From: Schumannella luteola
GTDB taxonomy: Bacteria; Actinomycetota; Actinomycetes; Actinomycetales; Microbacteriaceae
Length of the DNA stretch: 64,000 bases
Assembly (NCBI RefSeq): GCF_013408685.1
Contig: NZ_JACBZY010000001.1
Location: forward strand, 62,001-126,000
Direction: 5' to 3'
Of the stretch, positions 44,875 through 52,490 are shown in pieces (position 1 is the stretch's first letter; the number at the start of each line of letters is the position of its first letter). A program made the position numbers and the translations under genes. Below the pieces are notes generated by a model that ran no database searches, was not told where the DNA came from, and saw only the letters and a program-made list of their open reading frames with translations.

Positions 44875-45231
44875 ATGCCGACCGCCGAGCTCATCCCGCT
44901 GACCGACGTCTCGGCCGCCGCCTGCTGCGCGCCTCTCACGAAGGAGGCGATCGATCCCGCCGGCGCCGAGACCGTCGCTCGCACCCTGAAGGCGCTAGCC
45001 GACCCGACCCGCGTGCGGATCGTCTCGATCGTCGCGTCGCACGTCGGCCAGGAGGCATGCGTCTGCGACCTGCAGGAGCCGCTCGGTCTGTCTCAGCCCA
45101 CCGTCTCGCATCACCTCAAGGTGCTGACGGAGGCGGGCTTCCTCACCCGCTCGAAGCGCGGCACCTGGGCCTACTACGCGCTCGTGCCGGGGTCGCTCGA
45201 CAAGATCGCCGATCTGCTGCGCACGGTCTGA
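44875..45231 (+). CDS. arsR: Arsenic-responsive repressor ArsR
   Basis: A 118-residue ArsR/SmtB winged-helix protein: ALADPTRVRIVSIVA, then the recognition helix LGLSQPTVSHHLKVLTEAGF and wing SKRGTWAYYAL. The As(III) site appears to be of the Corynebacterium type, with a cysteine pair near the N-terminus (C17, C18) and one or two more at the start of the HTH (C62, C64 in ACVCDL), rather than the ELCVCD site alone or a C-terminal pair. It should derepress the divergent arsC operon when arsenite binds. Confidence 0.93.
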   Translation: MPTAELIPLTDVSAAACCAPLTKEAIDPAGAETVARTLKALADPTRVRIVSIVASHVGQEACVCDLQEPLGLSQPTVSHHLKVLTEAGFLTRSKRGTWAYYALVPGSLDKIADLLRTV

Positions 45232-45306
45232 GCGACCTCCGGCTCGAGCGTCTCGACCTGCTTCTTACTGGTCTTCCTGATCCTTCCTGTTCTTTAAAGG
45301 AGCGAG

Positions 45307-45395
45307 GGTCACAAACTGACCCCCTAGCCGGTCAGAAACTGACCCGCCAGCAGGTCGAGAAGTGACCCCCTAGGCGGGTCTCTTTCTGACCTCGC
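45307..45395. repeat. Four imperfect tandem repeats, about 23 bp
   Basis: Units start at GGTC 45307, 45330, 45353 and 45377 (steps 23, 23, 24). The first two share GGTCAnAAACTGACCC; the third and fourth are diverged (GAAGTGACCCCCTAGG, TTTCTGACC). Multiple short repeats at a terminus are typical of IS21-family ends, so this may be a leftover insertion-sequence end. No transposase is present. Confidence 0.65.
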
Positions 45396-45408
45396 CCGAT
45401 CGCCCGCG

Positions 45409-45434
45409 CCCACGCTTTGCCCACAATCGTGGGC
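45409..45434 (+). repeat. Right copy of the 26-bp subterminal repeat
   Basis: Matches 40124-40149 at 21 of 26 positions (mismatches at positions 7-9 and 17-18), same orientation, 94 bases inside attR. Together with the left copy it brackets the island. Confidence 0.6.
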
Positions 45435-45528
45435 ACGCGAACGATCGACAGCCTGATCACACCACCGGCAGTCCACTGGAAAACCGGGCCTCTCGCTCTC
45501 CCGCTGCTCTCACGGAGGCAGCCAGTTG

Positions 45529-45574
45529 CGACTGAAAATCGGAAGGTCACCGGATCGACGCCGGTCGGAGCCAC
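45529..45574 (+). repeat. attR: 46-bp partial tRNA-Phe copy
   Basis: Exact copy of 40005-40050. It lacks the acceptor 5' strand and D arm, so it is not a functional tRNA. It marks the right end of the island. In the 478-base gap 45232-45709 the other items are the 23-bp repeats, the right subterminal repeat and the terminator at 45583-45608. Confidence 0.92.
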
Positions 45575-45582
45575 TTCCACGC

Positions 45583-45608
45583 AAAGCCCCCGGTCACCCG
45601 GGGGCTTT
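45583..45608 (+). terminator. Original chromosomal terminator of tRNA-Phe
   Basis: AAAGCCCCCGG-TCAC-CCGGGGGCTTT, 8 bases after attR. Before the island inserted, this would have stood directly after tRNA-Phe. Confidence 0.85.
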
Positions 45609-45709
45609 CGCTTTGTGCCGTGCGATTTCCCTCGGCCGGCTGTCCGGTCCCCCGCTAGCGTGGGCGCAGGCCGCGCGACGCGGCCGCACGACACGAGCGA
45701 CGAGAGACG

Positions 45710-46042
45710 ATGCCCGAGCCGCGACCGAGCGATGAGCCGCCGTCGGAATGGTTCGCGCCCGAGCAGCCGTCCCCGCAGGCGCGCCCGCGTCACGACGTGC
45801 TCGGAGTCTGGTCGCTGAGCCTGGCAGTGCTGGCCGCGATCATGCTCGCGGTGCCGATCATCGGCGACGCGCTCTCGCTGCCGCCGGCGCTCGCGGCCGT
45901 CATCGTCGGGTTCATCGCGCTGCGCCGGCACGAGACCGGTGCGAGTCCCTACCTCGTGCGCCCGCTGATCGGCACGATCGTCGGCGGGCTCGCGGTCGTG
46001 GTGGCCGGGATGCTGATGGTCGTCACCGCGCTCGTGCACTGA
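45710..46042 (+). CDS. DUF4190-type small membrane protein
   Basis: A 110-residue protein with a Pro/Glu-rich cytoplasmic N-terminus of about 28 residues and two or three membrane helices (about 30-62 and 84-107) separated by IALRRHETGASPYLVRPL, the loop seen in actinobacterial DUF4190 proteins. Function unknown. It is the first gene after the island. Confidence 0.75.
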   Translation: MPEPRPSDEPPSEWFAPEQPSPQARPRHDVLGVWSLSLAVLAAIMLAVPIIGDALSLPPALAAVIVGFIALRRHETGASPYLVRPLIGTIVGGLAVVVAGMLMVVTALVH

Positions 46043-46095
46043 ACGCGCATCCGCTCGCTGTCATCGCGGCACCTGTGCCGTGTCGCAACCGCCGC

Positions 46096-46368
46096 TCAGA
46101 CGGCGGTGACGGGACGCGTGGTCGCGCCGTCGGCGGCGGGGCTGCGCTCCGACAGCACCTCGAAGAACGAGCACGGCACGCGGTGATCGGCGACCCCGCG
46201 CTCCCCCGCGACCAGCAGGGCGTCGCCGAGCAGGATCGCGCTGCAATCCCAGGCCGTGTCGCGCGCGCGGCGGTCGTAGGCGAGGCCCGCGCCGCAGTCG
46301 CAGCGCTCCTTCGCCGAGAACACCAGTCGACGCAGCAGCTTCTCGCGCGGCCGACCGAGCCATTTCAT
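46096..46368 (-). CDS. Small cysteine-containing protein, unknown function
   Basis: A 90-residue frame from ATG 46368. Residues MKWLGRPREKLLRRLVF form a basic amphipathic start, then KERCDCGAGLAYDRRARDTAWDCS and HRVPCSFFEVLSE follow; the four cysteines could bind a metal ion. No family recognised and the ribosome site is poor, so the gene is only probable. A perfect GCGAGTGT-AGA-ACACTCGC repeat lies 12 bases upstream of the start. Confidence 0.5.
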   Translation of the reverse strand: MKWLGRPREKLLRRLVFSAKERCDCGAGLAYDRRARDTAWDCSAILLGDALLVAGERGVADHRVPCSFFEVLSERSPAADGATTRPVTAV

Positions 46369-46379
46369 GCCCACGGCGA

Positions 46380-46398
46380 GCGAGTGTAGAACACTCGC
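46380..46398. promoter_or_regulatory. Palindromic site upstream of the small cysteine protein
   Basis: GCGAGTGT-AGA-ACACTCGC, a perfect 8-bp inverted repeat with a 3-base spacer, the size of a dimeric repressor site. Its binding protein is unknown. Confidence 0.4.
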
Positions 46399-46404
46399 GA
46401 GCCG

Positions 46405-46436
46405 ACGTCGAAACCCCCGGCCGGGGGTGTCGACGA
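46405..46436 (-). terminator. Terminator after the SDR gene
   Basis: A near-perfect palindrome centred on GGCC: ACCCCCGG/CCGGGGGT with outer CGTCGA/TCGACG, 9 bases beyond the SDR stop on the minus strand. Confidence 0.65.
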
Positions 46437-46444
46437 ACCGGGGC

Positions 46445-47227
46445 TCAGCGGCCGGGCAGCGACGCGAGTGCAGCGGATCGGGCGGCGACGAGTTCGTCGT
46501 AGCTGCCCTCGCGCTCGGCCCAGCGGTGCATCTGCACCTTCTGCACCAGGATCTGGTTCGGCGTCGGCTCCTGCGCGAGCAGGGCGAGCGTCTCATCCAG
46601 GTAGTCGTCGAGCGGCAGCGCGGCCGGGTTGAGCTCGAGCGCCTCGGGCACGGTCGCGACTGACGGCGGCACGAGCTCGGTGACGTTCACACCGGTTCCG
46701 GCGAGCTGCGCCCGCAGCGCCTCGCTGTAGGCGTGCACGCCGGCCTTCGTGGCGCCGTAGGTCGCCATGAGCGGGAACGGCAGGAACGCGATGCCCGAGC
46801 TGACGGTGACGATGTCGCCGGCGCCGCGCGCGAGCAGATGCGGGGTGACGGCGTCGATCACGCGGATCGTGCCGAGCAGGTTGACCGCGACGGTCGTCTC
46901 GGCGGCATCCGCGTGGGCGGGGTCGCGCAGATCCTCGATCAGCATGACGCCCGACATCGTGACCACGAGGTCGAGATCCGGATGTGCGGCGAGCACCTCG
47001 TCGCGGGCGCGGGCGATCGAGGCGGGGTCGACGACGTCGACCTCGATGGTCTCGATGCGCGCGAGATCGGCGTCGTCGGGGTGCGCCGCGGCGAGCGCAG
47101 CCACCTTGGTGGTGTCGCGTCCGCCGACGACGACCGTGCTGCCGGCCGCGACGAGTCGACGCGCCAGGCCGAGCCCGATGCCCGAGGTGCCGCCGACGAT
47201 CCACGCGGTGCGCGAGCTGATGTCCAT
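46445..47227 (-). CDS. Short-chain dehydrogenase/reductase
   Basis: A 260-residue classical SDR. The cofactor motif is GGTSGIGLGLARRL with GGRD after the second strand, suggesting NADP(H); the catalytic Ser is in TVSSGIAFL and the YxxxK in MATYGATKAGVHAYSEALR. The overall look is that of DltE-type oxidoreductases, whose substrate is unknown. Transcribed alone, downstream of the amidohydrolase with 131 bases between. Confidence 0.88.
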   Translation of the reverse strand: MDISSRTAWIVGGTSGIGLGLARRLVAAGSTVVVGGRDTTKVAALAAAHPDDADLARIETIEVDVVDPASIARARDEVLAAHPDLDLVVTMSGVMLIEDLRDPAHADAAETTVAVNLLGTIRVIDAVTPHLLARGAGDIVTVSSGIAFLPFPLMATYGATKAGVHAYSEALRAQLAGTGVNVTELVPPSVATVPEALELNPAALPLDDYLDETLALLAQEPTPNQILVQKVQMHRWAEREGSYDELVAARSAALASLPGR

Positions 47228-47358
47228 GGGATGTCCTCCTCCGGCGGCCGATCCGTCGACCGCACGACCTCATCCCACGCCCGCTCGCCGCAGACAGGGA
47301 GGACCGCGTCGATCCTGGGGGCGCGAGGGCCACCCGGATCGATCGGGAGTCGCCCGAT

Positions 47359-49119
47359 TCAGCCGCGCCAGGCGACGCCGTCGAGGTAGCTGGCGCGGAT
47401 ACGGGAGGCGCGGATGCCGGCGGCGCCCGCCGAGCGCGGGTCGACATCCAGCCACACCAGGTCGGCACGGGCGCCGACCTCGATGCGGCCCCACGGCGCC
47501 GCGGTCAGATCGGCGAAGGCCTGGTGCGCGACGGCGGCCGTGTAGGCGGTCAGGGCCTCATCGCCGGTGAGCAGCTCGTGCGGGGTCCAGCCTTCGGCGG
47601 GCACGCCGTCGTCGGTCTGCCGGCTCACGGCGACCGCGAGCCCCTCGCGCGGGTCGCCCGACGAGCACGGCCAGTCGGAGCCGAAGGAGAGATGGCCGCC
47701 TCCGTCGATGAGGGTGCGCATGCGGTACTGCCGTTCGGCGCGCAGCTCGCCCAGGCGCGGGATGGTCAGCTCGGTCATTAGCGCGTCCAGCTGCGCCCAC
47801 AGCGGCTGCATGTTCGCGGTGACGCCGAGCGCGCGGAAGCGATCGAGGTCGGCGTCGTCGACGAGCTGGGCGTGCGCGATCACATGGCGGCGCTCGGAAG
47901 CCGGGCCGACCGACCCCGACGCGCCAGCCGCGTCGCCGTCGCGAGCACCCCGCGGTCCGTTCTCGCGCGCCGCCGCCTCGAGTGCGTCGAGCGCCATCCG
48001 CACCGCCGCATCCCCGATCGCGTGGATGTGCACCTGGAAGCCCGCCTCGTCGACGATGCGCACCGCCTCGGCGAGCTGATCGGCATCCCACACCTGCATG
48101 CCGTGATCGTGGGCGCCCGAGCAGTACGGCTGCAGCAGGGCGCCGGTCTCGTTCTCGATGACCCCGTCGGCGAAGAACTTGACGGTGTGCGCGGTGAGCC
48201 GGTCGTCACCGAGGGCCTCGATCTCGGCGCGGACCGCGAGGAAGCCGCCGAACTGGCTCGCGAAGTGGCGCGGATCCGCGTAGAAGGCGAGGTTGAAGCG
48301 CACCCCGAGCAGACCGCGACGCGACGCCTCGACGTAGGTGCGCGCATCCGCCGGATCGACCCAGGCGTCTTGCACCCAGGTGACGCCGTTCTCGCGGAAG
48401 TAGGCGACCGCATCCGCCAGCGCGCGCAGCCGCACCTCCTCCGAGAGCGGCGGGCAGACGGCCATGACCAGATCGACCGCGCCCCACTCGCGCAGCACCC
48501 CGAGCGGAGAGCCGTCGTCGCGCCGCGGGATCTCGCCGATCGCCGGCTCGGGGGTCTCGGTGTCGATGCCGGCGAGTTCGAGAGCCCGCGAGTTGCACCA
48601 GACCGTGTGGTAGTCCCAGGCGCGCAGCACCACCGGACGGTCGGGCACGGCCGCGTCGAGCCAGCGGGCGTCGAAGAGGCCGCCTGGCGCGAGGCTGCCG
48701 TCGTAGCTCGCGCCGACGATCCAGCCGTCGGGGTTCGCCGGGTCGACCGGGGCGCCGTCGGCTGCGGCCACCGGGTTCGCGTCGGCGAAGCGCCGCACCT
48801 CGGCCACGATCGCGTCGATGCTGCCGAGGCCGCGGATGCGGGGTCCGGCGTTCTCGAGTCCGCCGAAGAGAGGATGCGCGTGGCCGTCGCCGAACGACGG
48901 GGCGAGGAAGCCGTCGGCGAGGTCGACGCGCTCGATGTCGATGCCGTCCTCCGAGCCGGCCTCCGCCGCGACCACGACCGGATGCGCGGCGACGGCCTCG
49001 GCCCCGATCGCCGCGACGAGCCCGTCGACGACGAGCAGTGCCTCCGCGTCGGGCGCACCGGCGCTCCAGATCGTGCCGCCGGAGAAGAGCGTCGCGCTCG
49101 GTTCGGGTGTCGCGGTCAT
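47359..49119 (-). CDS. Amidohydrolase family protein, YtcJ-like
   Basis: A 586-residue metal-dependent hydrolase. An N-terminal beta-sandwich part (TLFSGGTIWSAG, LLVVDGLVAAIG) leads to the barrel with the HxH metal site in FGDGHAHPLFGG, further ligands in FQVHIHAIGDAAV and RHVIAHAQL, and the late Asp in LSFGSDWPC; the composite domain closes at the C-terminus. YtcJ/NfdA-type enzymes hydrolyse N-substituted formamides or similar C-N bonds; the substrate cannot be told from sequence. Confidence 0.88.
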   Translation of the reverse strand: MTATPEPSATLFSGGTIWSAGAPDAEALLVVDGLVAAIGAEAVAAHPVVVAAEAGSEDGIDIERVDLADGFLAPSFGDGHAHPLFGGLENAGPRIRGLGSIDAIVAEVRRFADANPVAAADGAPVDPANPDGWIVGASYDGSLAPGGLFDARWLDAAVPDRPVVLRAWDYHTVWCNSRALELAGIDTETPEPAIGEIPRRDDGSPLGVLREWGAVDLVMAVCPPLSEEVRLRALADAVAYFRENGVTWVQDAWVDPADARTYVEASRRGLLGVRFNLAFYADPRHFASQFGGFLAVRAEIEALGDDRLTAHTVKFFADGVIENETGALLQPYCSGAHDHGMQVWDADQLAEAVRIVDEAGFQVHIHAIGDAAVRMALDALEAAARENGPRGARDGDAAGASGSVGPASERRHVIAHAQLVDDADLDRFRALGVTANMQPLWAQLDALMTELTIPRLGELRAERQYRMRTLIDGGGHLSFGSDWPCSSGDPREGLAVAVSRQTDDGVPAEGWTPHELLTGDEALTAYTAAVAHQAFADLTAAPWGRIEVGARADLVWLDVDPRSAGAAGIRASRIRASYLDGVAWRG

Positions 49120-49143
49120 GTCGGTCGGGCTCCGTTCACGAGA

Positions 49144-49173
49144 GGGCGACGGCGCATCCTCGCGCCGTCGCCC
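49144..49173 (-). terminator. Terminator of the PadR/ABC exporter operon
   Basis: Perfect 12-bp stem GGGCGACGGCGC / GCGCCGTCGCCC with a 6-base loop (49156-49161), 37 bases past the permease stop. Confidence 0.85.
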
Positions 49174-49209
49174 CCAGTGTGTCGCACCGCGCCCGATGCG
49201 CGCGGCTGC

Positions 49210-49983
49210 TCAGCCGAGCCGCCGCCGGTAGATCAGGTTCGCGATCACGTACGCGACGAGCAGCAGCGCGACGCACCAGCCCAGCGCGATCCCGAGCTCG
49301 CCGCCGACCGGACGCCCGGCGAACAGCGCCCGCAGCGAGTTCACGATCGACGTCACCGGCTGGTGCTCGGCGAACCAGGCGACCGGGCCCGGCATGGATG
49401 CGGTCGGCACGAACGCCGAGCTGAGGAACGGCAGGAAGATCAGCGGGTAGGAGAAGGCGCTCGCCCCATCCACCGACTTCGCGGTCAGGCCGGGGATCAC
49501 GGCCAGCCAGGTCAGCGCCAGCGTGAACAGCACGAGGATGCCGGCGACGGCCAGCCAGCCGCCGACGCCCGCCTCGCTGCGGAAGCCCATGAGCAGCGCC
49601 ACGCCCGTGACGATCGCGAGCGACACCAGATTCGCCACGATCGAGGTGAGCACGTGCGCCCACAGCACCGCCGAGCGGGCGATCGGCATCGAGCGGAAGC
49701 GCTCGACGATGCCGCCCTGCATGTCGAGGAACAGCCGATACGCCGTGTAGGAGATGCCCGAGGCGACCGTGATGAGCAGGATGCCGGGCAGCAGGTAGTC
49801 GACGTAGCCGCCGGCCCCCGCGCCCGCCCCGGTGTCGATCGCGCCGCCGAAGACGAAGACGAACAGCAGCAGGAACGCGATCGGCATGAGCGCGGTCGTG
49901 ATGATCGTGTCGGGGCTGCGCAGGATGTGCGTGAGGGAGCGCCCGGTCAGGGCTGCGGTGTCGCGCAGGGCATGGGCGGTCAT
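49210..49983 (-). CDS. ABC-2 type transporter permease (DrrB-like)
   Basis: Start ATG 49983, sharing ATGA with the ATPase stop; 257 residues. Six membrane helices (about 27-47, 60-82, 108-132, 141-163, 170-188, 232-250) and the phrase IVERFRSMPIARSAVLWAH, a typical ABC-2 coupling segment. With the ATPase it should form a drug or lipid exporter of the daunorubicin type. Confidence 0.92.
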   Translation of the reverse strand: MTAHALRDTAALTGRSLTHILRSPDTIITTALMPIAFLLLFVFVFGGAIDTGAGAGAGGYVDYLLPGILLITVASGISYTAYRLFLDMQGGIVERFRSMPIARSAVLWAHVLTSIVANLVSLAIVTGVALLMGFRSEAGVGGWLAVAGILVLFTLALTWLAVIPGLTAKSVDGASAFSYPLIFLPFLSSAFVPTASMPGPVAWFAEHQPVTSIVNSLRALFAGRPVGGELGIALGWCVALLLVAYVIANLIYRRRLG

Positions 49984-50789
49984 CGGCTCTGCCCCTTCCC
50001 GGTGAGGGCGAAGAACACGTCGTCGAGGGTGGGCTGCTTCTCGACGTACTCGACCTTCGCCGGCGGCAGCATCCGCTTCAGCTCGGCGAGGGTGCCGTTC
50101 ACGAGGATGCGGCCCTCGTGCAGGATCGCGATGCGGTCGGCCAGCTGCTCGGCCTCGTCGAGGTACTGGGTGGTGAGCAGCACGGTGGTGCCGCCGGCGG
50201 CGAGCTGCTTCACGGTCGCCCACACCTCGCGCCGGGCCTCGGGGTCGAGCCCGGTGGTGGGCTCGTCGAGGAAGATCACGGCCGGATCTCCGATCAGGCT
50301 CATCGCGATGTCGAGACGGCGGCGCATGCCGCCCGAGTAGGTCGCGGCGGCGCGGCCGCCCGCCTCGGTGAGGGCGAAACGGGCGAGCAGGGCGTCGGCG
50401 ACCTCGCCGGGCTTCGACAGGTGCCGCAGCCGGGCGACGAGCGCGAGGTTCTCGCGTCCGCTCAGCTTCTCGTCGACGGCGGCGAACTGCCCGGTCAGGC
50501 TGATCACCTCGCGCACCGCGGCCGGATGCGCCGCGACGTCGATGCCGGCAACGGTCGCGCGGCCCGCATCCGCCTTCAGCAGGGTGGAGAGGATTCGGAT
50601 CAGCGTCGTCTTGCCGGCGCCGTTGCTGCCGAGCAGGGCGAAGATCTCGCCGCGGCCGACCGTCAGGTCGACGCCGGTGAGCACGGCGTTCTGCTTGTAC
50701 GACTTGGCGAGCCCGATGATCTCGATCGCTGGATCGAGTGCAGCGGATGCGGCGCTCGCGGGCGCCGTCGCTGTCGATGCCGCGTTCAC
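49980..50789 (-). CDS. ABC exporter ATPase (DrrA-like)
   Basis: A 269-residue ATPase from GTG 50789, overlapping the DUF1048 stop (GTGA). Walker A GSNGAGKTT, signature YSGGMRRRLDIA and Walker B VIFLDEPTTGLDP are intact. The C-terminal region after TLAELKRMLP fits the DrrA family, which self-immunises producers or exports toxic compounds. Substrate unknown. Confidence 0.94.
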   Translation of the reverse strand: MNAASTATAPASAASAALDPAIEIIGLAKSYKQNAVLTGVDLTVGRGEIFALLGSNGAGKTTLIRILSTLLKADAGRATVAGIDVAAHPAAVREVISLTGQFAAVDEKLSGRENLALVARLRHLSKPGEVADALLARFALTEAGGRAAATYSGGMRRRLDIAMSLIGDPAVIFLDEPTTGLDPEARREVWATVKQLAAGGTTVLLTTQYLDEAEQLADRIAILHEGRILVNGTLAELKRMLPPAKVEYVEKQPTLDDVFFALTGKGQSR

Positions 50790-51166
50790 GGCTCCCTCGC
50801 CTCCCCCGCATCCCCGGCGGCGTCGTCGATCGACTTGGCGAGCTGCGCCCGCTCCTTGCCGATCCAGCTGCCGCCGTCGTAGTTCGCCATGAAGGCCTCG
50901 GCGAACTCGACCGGCTCGGCGCCGACCAGCTCGCGCACGGTCGTGCCGTCGGCGACGGCCTGCTCGAACAGCTCGGCCAGGTCGCCGAGCATGCGCACGA
51001 GCGTGGCGCCGTCTTCGTTGGGGCCGAGGTTCATGACGTAGCGCGAGACGGCGGCCTCGGCCTCGCGGTATCCGCTCGGCAGGGCCTTCACGCGGGTCTT
51101 GTACTCGCGGTAGCTCTTCTTGTCGGCGAGGTCGCCGACGACGAGCTCGATGAGGTTCTTGGCCAT
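50786..51166 (-). CDS. DUF1048 protein
   Basis: A 126-residue, mostly helical protein starting MAKNLIELVVGDLADKKSYR. It matches DUF1048, small cytoplasmic proteins nearly always coded between a PadR regulator and an ABC-2 exporter. It starts 2 bases after the PadR stop, so the four genes form one operon. Role unknown. Confidence 0.88.
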   Translation of the reverse strand: MAKNLIELVVGDLADKKSYREYKTRVKALPSGYREAEAAVSRYVMNLGPNEDGATLVRMLGDLAELFEQAVADGTTVRELVGAEPVEFAEAFMANYDGGSWIGKERAQLAKSIDDAAGDAGEAREP

Positions 51167-51168
51167 GG

Positions 51169-51582
51169 TCAGTCTCCTTCGGTGGTGGTGCCGGTGGTGG
51201 TGGATCCGGCGGTGCTGGTCGGTGCGGCAGTGCCGGTCGGTGCAGCAGTGCCGGTCGGTGCGGCGCCGCGCAGCTGCTCGAGCCGCTCGGCGAGGAAGCC
51301 CCAGTTGCGCCAGAACTCGTCGAGGTAGTCGCGCCCGGCGGCGTTGAGGGTGAAGACCTTGCGCGGCGGCCCCTTCTCGCTGGGCACCTTCTCGACGTCG
51401 ACGAGTCCGCGCTGCTCGATGCGCAGCAGCAGGGCGTAGACGGTGCCCTCGGCGATCTCGGTGAAGCCCTGCTCGCGCAGCCAGGCGGTGATCTCGTAGC
51501 CGTAGGCGGCCCGCCCGGCGAGGATCGCGAGCACGATGCCTTCGAGCGTGCCCTTGAGCATCTCGGTGATCTGCTTCGGCAT
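51169..51582 (-). CDS. PadR-family transcriptional regulator
   Basis: A 137-residue PadR protein: ITEMLKGTLEGIVLAILAGR, YGYEITAWLREQGFTEIAEGTVYALLLRIEQRG (winged helix) and KVFTLNAAGRDYLDEFW. It probably represses its own operon until an exported compound binds. The C-terminal tail is an odd repeat, APTGTAAPTGTAAPTSTAG followed by Thr/Gly, coded by 18-bp DNA repeats (about 51205-51265); homologues end before it. Confidence 0.92.
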   Translation of the reverse strand: MPKQITEMLKGTLEGIVLAILAGRAAYGYEITAWLREQGFTEIAEGTVYALLLRIEQRGLVDVEKVPSEKGPPRKVFTLNAAGRDYLDEFWRNWGFLAERLEQLRGAAPTGTAAPTGTAAPTSTAGSTTTGTTTEGD

Positions 51583-51631
51583 CGGCTCTCCTTCTGTTCG
51601 GTGACTCCTGCTGCCGCTACTCAGCGTCGCT

Positions 51632-51677
51632 GCTATTCAGCACCAGTGAGTACCACTAGATAGTAACGCTGAATAGC
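51632..51677. promoter_or_regulatory. Probable PadR operator
   Basis: GCTATTCAGC (51632-51641) and GCTGAATAGC (51668-51677) are perfect 10-bp reverse complements, 26 bases apart, in AT-richer DNA 50 bases upstream of padR and 46 bases before the next plus-strand gene. Confidence 0.5.
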
Positions 51678-51722
51678 GGATGCGCAAGAGGCGGATTCGC
51701 GAGTCGGCGCTACCGTGGGCGC

Positions 51723-52490
51723 GTGACGACCCCGCCCACCGCATCCGCGCCGCTCGGCCGTGTCGAGATCACGCGCCGCGCGAGCTACGCGGTGATCGCC
51801 GTCGTCGTGCTCGTCGCGTTCGGGCTGCAGTTCTATCTGCTGTTCACCGGCGGGGCGGACGCGAACTCGGGCGAGAGCGGCTCGAGCATCCCGGTCGCCG
51901 AGCGCTTCGCGCGCCTGTTCAGCTTCTTCACGATCCTCAGCAACGTGCTCGTGCTCGTGGCGGCGATCGGCGCCGCGCTCGGCCGCGACACCCGCCCTGG
52001 CGCCGGCCGCGGGTGGCGGCTGCTGCACCTGGATGCGCTGCTCAGCATCGTCGTCACCGGCTCGGTGTTCGGGTTCGTCCTCGCGCCGGGACTGCAGCTG
52101 CGCGATGAGGCCGTCGTCGCGACGGCGCTGTTCCACAACGTGTCGCCGGTGCTGTTCGCGCTCGCCTGGCTGGTGTTCGGGCCGCGCCGCTGGTGGAGCA
52201 TCCGGATCGCCGCCCTCGCCTTCATCTGGCCGGCCGTGTGGCTCGCCTTCACGTTCACCCGCGGCGCGATCACGGACTGGTACCCGTACCCCTTCCTCGA
52301 CGTGAACCAGGTCGGTGCGGGCACCGCCGCGCTCGGCGCGCTCGCGGTCGTCGCCTTCGCCGTGGTGCTGACGGCCGTCATCCTCGTGATCGACCGCTTC
52401 GCGCCGTCGCTCAGCGGGTCGGCGACTCCGGCAGCCGACGGGCGGCCCGACGCGCCGACAGCGGCAGGGCGAGCCACAGCAGGGCGATGA
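51723..52490 (+). CDS. Pr6Pr-type integral membrane protein
   Basis: A 255-residue protein from GTG 51723 with six membrane helices. FSFFTILSNVLVLVAAIG, LFHNVSPVLFALAWLVFG and WYPYPFLDVNQVG are the conserved segments of the Pr6Pr (FAR-17a/AIG1-like) family; the conserved His-Asn and Asp residues could be catalytic, since relatives hydrolyse fatty-acid esters of hydroxy fatty acids. The last 80 bases overlap the convergent DUF6328 gene. Confidence 0.82.
   Translation: MTTPPTASAPLGRVEITRRASYAVIAVVVLVAFGLQFYLLFTGGADANSGESGSSIPVAERFARLFSFFTILSNVLVLVAAIGAALGRDTRPGAGRGWRLLHLDALLSIVVTGSVFGFVLAPGLQLRDEAVVATALFHNVSPVLFALAWLVFGPRRWWSIRIAALAFIWPAVWLAFTFTRGAITDWYPYPFLDVNQVGAGTAALGALAVVAFAVVLTAVILVIDRFAPSLSGSATPAADGRPDAPTAAGRATAGR

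Larger units (their letters stand above)
40051..45574. mobile_element. Integrated arsenic-resistance island, about 5.5 kb
   Basis: Bounded by 46-bp direct repeats of the tRNA-Phe 3' end (period 5524 bp). It encodes a tyrosine integrase beside the intact tRNA, an unknown membrane protein, and arsR / arsC-flavoprotein-arsN. The membrane protein gene is visibly less GC-rich than its surroundings. No conjugation, replication or excisionase gene is visible, so it is a small integrative element, mobilisable at most. Confidence 0.88.

Noticed and set aside
45529-45574. A second tRNA-Phe
   Set aside because: Only the 3' half is present; no acceptor 5' strand or D arm. It is the att repeat.
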